From a virus, in the IMG/VR virus record IMGVR_UViG_3300025889_000131, positions 1 to 59,253 of that record: 59,253 nucleotides of DNA; one strand, given 5' to 3'. A model generated the notes under the pieces. That model was not told where the DNA came from. It searched no databases and worked only from the letters and a program-made list of their open reading frames with translations. This document shows, piece by piece, positions 57,566 through 59,253 of this stretch (positions are counted from its first letter, which is position 1; each line of letters begins with the position of its first letter). Position numbers and translations under genes: made by a program.

Positions 57566-59193
57566 TGGCACTTCCTGCACTCAATAATGATGAATCAGAA
57601 ACACTCATCATAGAAGGATCGATGATGATCGACGATAGTATTCAGGCTGTCGGAGACAAAATCGTGAATGTACTAAAGGCTATTGAATATACTATGTCTA
57701 TGACTATGATAAATGTTATGCAGGAAATGATTGATCAGAATACACAGATTATAGGTCTTCTTAAGAAAGAATACAATGCTGATGAAGCTGAACGAGACAG
57801 AGTCGAATCAGAAAAAGACACGTCTGCATTTGCTGCTGATGAGGCAGAAGCGGAGGCTGCAAGATCTCAGCCAACAGAAAAACTTATCAATACAGATAAA
57901 CTTAAAGCTTTTGGATCTAAATTAACAAACAGTCTTTTTAGTATACTCGGCGGTGCCGCCGCCCTTGGATTTCTGTATTTCCTTCCTGAAATTCTAGACA
58001 GTAAGTTTTTTAAAGAAGGCCTAAAGTTCATGAAAGAAACTTTGTGGCCTGCACTTGTTTCTCTTTGGGATGACTATTTGCTTCCAATTGTTCAATGGCT
58101 TGGTAATAGTCTTGGTGATCTCTTTGAGGACTTCAATGATCCAAATAAAACCGGTCTTGATATTCTTAAAGAGAACTTTGGTATTATTGCGCTAGTCATT
58201 GGTGGTATTGCCGCAAAGATTATTGGTTTATCAACTATTTTGAGTGGTGTTGGCCCAGCATTGGCTTCTGCTGGTGCATTGATATCTGCTCCAGTTGCTT
58301 TGTTTGCTGCAGGTGCAGCTGCTTTTGTGACTGGGATGATTGGTGCAACAGAAGCTCTTGAAAATGGCAAAGAAATACTCGATAAAGAAAAACTATCACT
58401 AACTGATAAGATCTCTCTTGCAATTGGAGGGTTTATTGGTGGTGTTCTTGGAATCTTTGATTGGATAGCCGGTCTTTTTGGAATAGAAACAAACTTCAAA
58501 GAAACAGCAACGAAAGGAATTTCTAACTTCATTGCAGATCTATTTGACAGTCTTAAAATTCTCATTGTTGATGCTTTACCTGCAGTCTTTCAAGATAAAG
58601 CAGCAGAAATGCTAGGTGTTGATACAGATTTGAGAGAAAGACAAAGAGATAGACAGATCACTGACAATGAAAATAAACTTCAGGAACTCGAAAAAGCAAA
58701 AACACGTATAGAAGAAAGTAACATTGGTGAGACAACCAAACAAATCAAACTGTCACAAATTGAAAAACAGATTGAAGAAATTACAGAACAGAACAAAATA
58801 AACAAACTGCAGAAACAGATTGGCACAATCGACGTTACAACATCACAAAGAACAGAAGAAATTCCTGGTGTGTTGGATAAAATTTTTGGTAAATCTGGAG
58901 AAGATGCTTATAGATCTGCTATAGGAGAAGATACAGAAGAAATTCCTGGTGTGTCGGATAGATTTTTTGGTAAATCTGGAGGAGATGTTTATAGCTCTGC
59001 TTCTAATATCGGAGAAGATATTGATATGAAATCAAGAGAAATTGACAGAGCTGGTACAAACGTAGTAACCATCGTTGATAATTCTACTAAGAATCAGAGC
59101 AGCATGCAAAACAACATCACAAATAGAAATGGAGGGTCAGCTGTTAGACCGAAGTCTGAAGAGCCGACCCTCAGTGCCATGGCTGGTTTGTAA
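57565..59193 (+). CDS. 29: Tail hub / tape-measure candidate (gp29-like)
   Basis: A 542-residue protein (T4 gp29: 590). It has a helical, charged N terminus, an acidic linker (about 75-105), several hydrophobic stretches (SILGGAAALGFLYFLPEIL near 125-143, then FGIIALVIGGIAAKIIG, ISAPVALFAAGAAAFVTGMI, IGGFIGGVLGIFDWIAGLFG), a coiled coil (about 365-425) and a 27-residue tandem repeat starting TEEIPGV. Membrane-like segments plus coiled coil are typical of tape-measure proteins, which fix tail length and help DNA entry. The place after gp26/gp51 is also right. Direct similarity to T4 gp29 is not obvious to me. Confidence 0.55.
   Translation: MALPALNNDESETLIIEGSMMIDDSIQAVGDKIVNVLKAIEYTMSMTMINVMQEMIDQNTQIIGLLKKEYNADEAERDRVESEKDTSAFAADEAEAEAARSQPTEKLINTDKLKAFGSKLTNSLFSILGGAAALGFLYFLPEILDSKFFKEGLKFMKETLWPALVSLWDDYLLPIVQWLGNSLGDLFEDFNDPNKTGLDILKENFGIIALVIGGIAAKIIGLSTILSGVGPALASAGALISAPVALFAAGAAAFVTGMIGATEALENGKEILDKEKLSLTDKISLAIGGFIGGVLGIFDWIAGLFGIETNFKETATKGISNFIADLFDSLKILIVDALPAVFQDKAAEMLGVDTDLRERQRDRQITDNENKLQELEKAKTRIEESNIGETTKQIKLSQIEKQIEEITEQNKINKLQKQIGTIDVTTSQRTEEIPGVLDKIFGKSGEDAYRSAIGEDTEEIPGVSDRFFGKSGGDVYSSASNIGEDIDMKSREIDRAGTNVVTIVDNSTKNQSSMQNNITNRNGGSAVRPKSEEPTLSAMAGL
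58852..59001. repeat. Imperfect 81-bp tandem duplication in the tape-measure candidate
   Basis: Unit 1 (58852-58932) and unit 2 (58933 to about 59001) encode TEEIPGVLDKIFGKSGEDAY and TEEIPGVSDRFFGKSGGDVY. The units are in frame and 27 codons apart. Confidence 0.85.
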
Positions 59194-59253
59194 TTAGTCT
59201 TCGTCGTCGATCATTGACTCAAAGTCAGAGAGATCAAAATCCCCATCATCATC
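59194..59253 (-). CDS. C-terminal end of a convergent gene with an acidic tail (rest outside window)
   Basis: Nineteen codons plus the stop are visible on the minus strand: DDDGDFDLSDFESMIDDED. The stop codon touches the stop of the tape-measure candidate, so the genes converge with no gap. An acidic, aromatic C-terminal tail of this kind is common to single-strand DNA-binding proteins such as gp32 and to some transcription factors, but 19 residues are not enough to name it. Confidence 0.55.
   Translation of the reverse strand, partial: DDDGDFDLSDFESMIDDED

Noticed and set aside
1-59253. tRNA genes, CRISPR arrays, insertion sequences, integration sites
   Set aside because: None found: genes are packed with gaps rarely above 60 bases, and the two largest gaps (15643-15775 and 3352-3437) hold a promoter/terminator or nothing recognisable.

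Overview
This window is about 59 kb from the genome of a T4-superfamily myovirus (contractile-tailed, obligately lytic type). The evidence is a nearly continuous, T4-ordered set of homologues: sliding clamp and clamp loader, gp46/gp47, gp55, UvsW, UvsY, gp23 to gp13, and gp8, gp6, gp25, gp5, gp53 and gp48. Exact copies of the T4-type late promoter box TATAAATA also sit in front of many virion operons. Gene order (gp23 - gp3-like - uvsY - uvsW - gp55 - gp47 - gp46 - gp45 - gp44) follows the marine and rhizobial branch of T4-like phages rather than T4 itself. The DNA is AT-rich. The host cannot be named from the sequence; it is presumably a Gram-negative bacterium, because two phage proteins carry export signals. 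No tRNA, integrase, CRISPR array, insertion sequence or lysis gene was seen.

Layout. (1) Positions 1-14.4 kb, minus strand: replication, recombination and nucleotide metabolism. It reads, in transcription order from high to low coordinates, UvsY, UvsW, an Sm-like membrane-anchored protein, late sigma factor gp55, a small protein, a HAD hydrolase, gp47, gp46, a MazG-like enzyme, an Nmad1/DUF1599-like protein, dCMP hydroxymethylase (gp42), dCMP deaminase, a Tat-signal protein, a TAGT-like glycosyltransferase, a C5-cytosine methyltransferase, peptide deformylase, a second glycosyltransferase, two unknowns, gp45 and gp44. (2) 14.4-24.5 kb: gp3-like, a Sec-exported trypsin-like protease, major capsid gp23, scaffold gp22, protease gp21, small core proteins, two extra virion proteins (one collagen-like) and portal gp20. 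(3) 24.5-31.9 kb: tail tube gp19, sheath gp18, terminase gp17/gp16 and neck proteins gp15, gp14 and gp13. (4) 31.9-37.5 kb: a fibre/adhesin cassette. (5) 37.5-54.8 kb: baseplate, including a 2208-residue protein. (6) 54.87-59.19 kb, plus strand: gp4, a gp2-like protein, gp54-like, gp26/gp51 and a tape-measure candidate.

How the genes fit together. gp42 makes hydroxymethyl-dCMP, and the neighbouring deaminase, MazG-like and Nmad1-like proteins would adjust nucleotide pools. Two glycosyltransferases are candidates for sugar transfer to the modified base. gp55 with the clamp (gp45) would activate the TATAAATA promoters that drive the head, neck, tail and baseplate operons. A strong host-type sigma-70 promoter and a tetraloop terminator separate the gp23 operon from the exported-protease gene, which marks a boundary between late and early transcription.

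The most notable points are these: a perfect U_UUU_UUU slippery heptamer that would fuse gp26 to a gp51-like extension by -1 frameshifting; a DNA-modification cluster combining a free-nucleotide hydroxymethylase with a C5-methyltransferase and a TAGT-type glycosyltransferase; face-to-face late promoters inside a 35-bp divergent intergenic region; and two phage proteins apparently sent out of the host cytoplasm by different routes (Tat and Sec).
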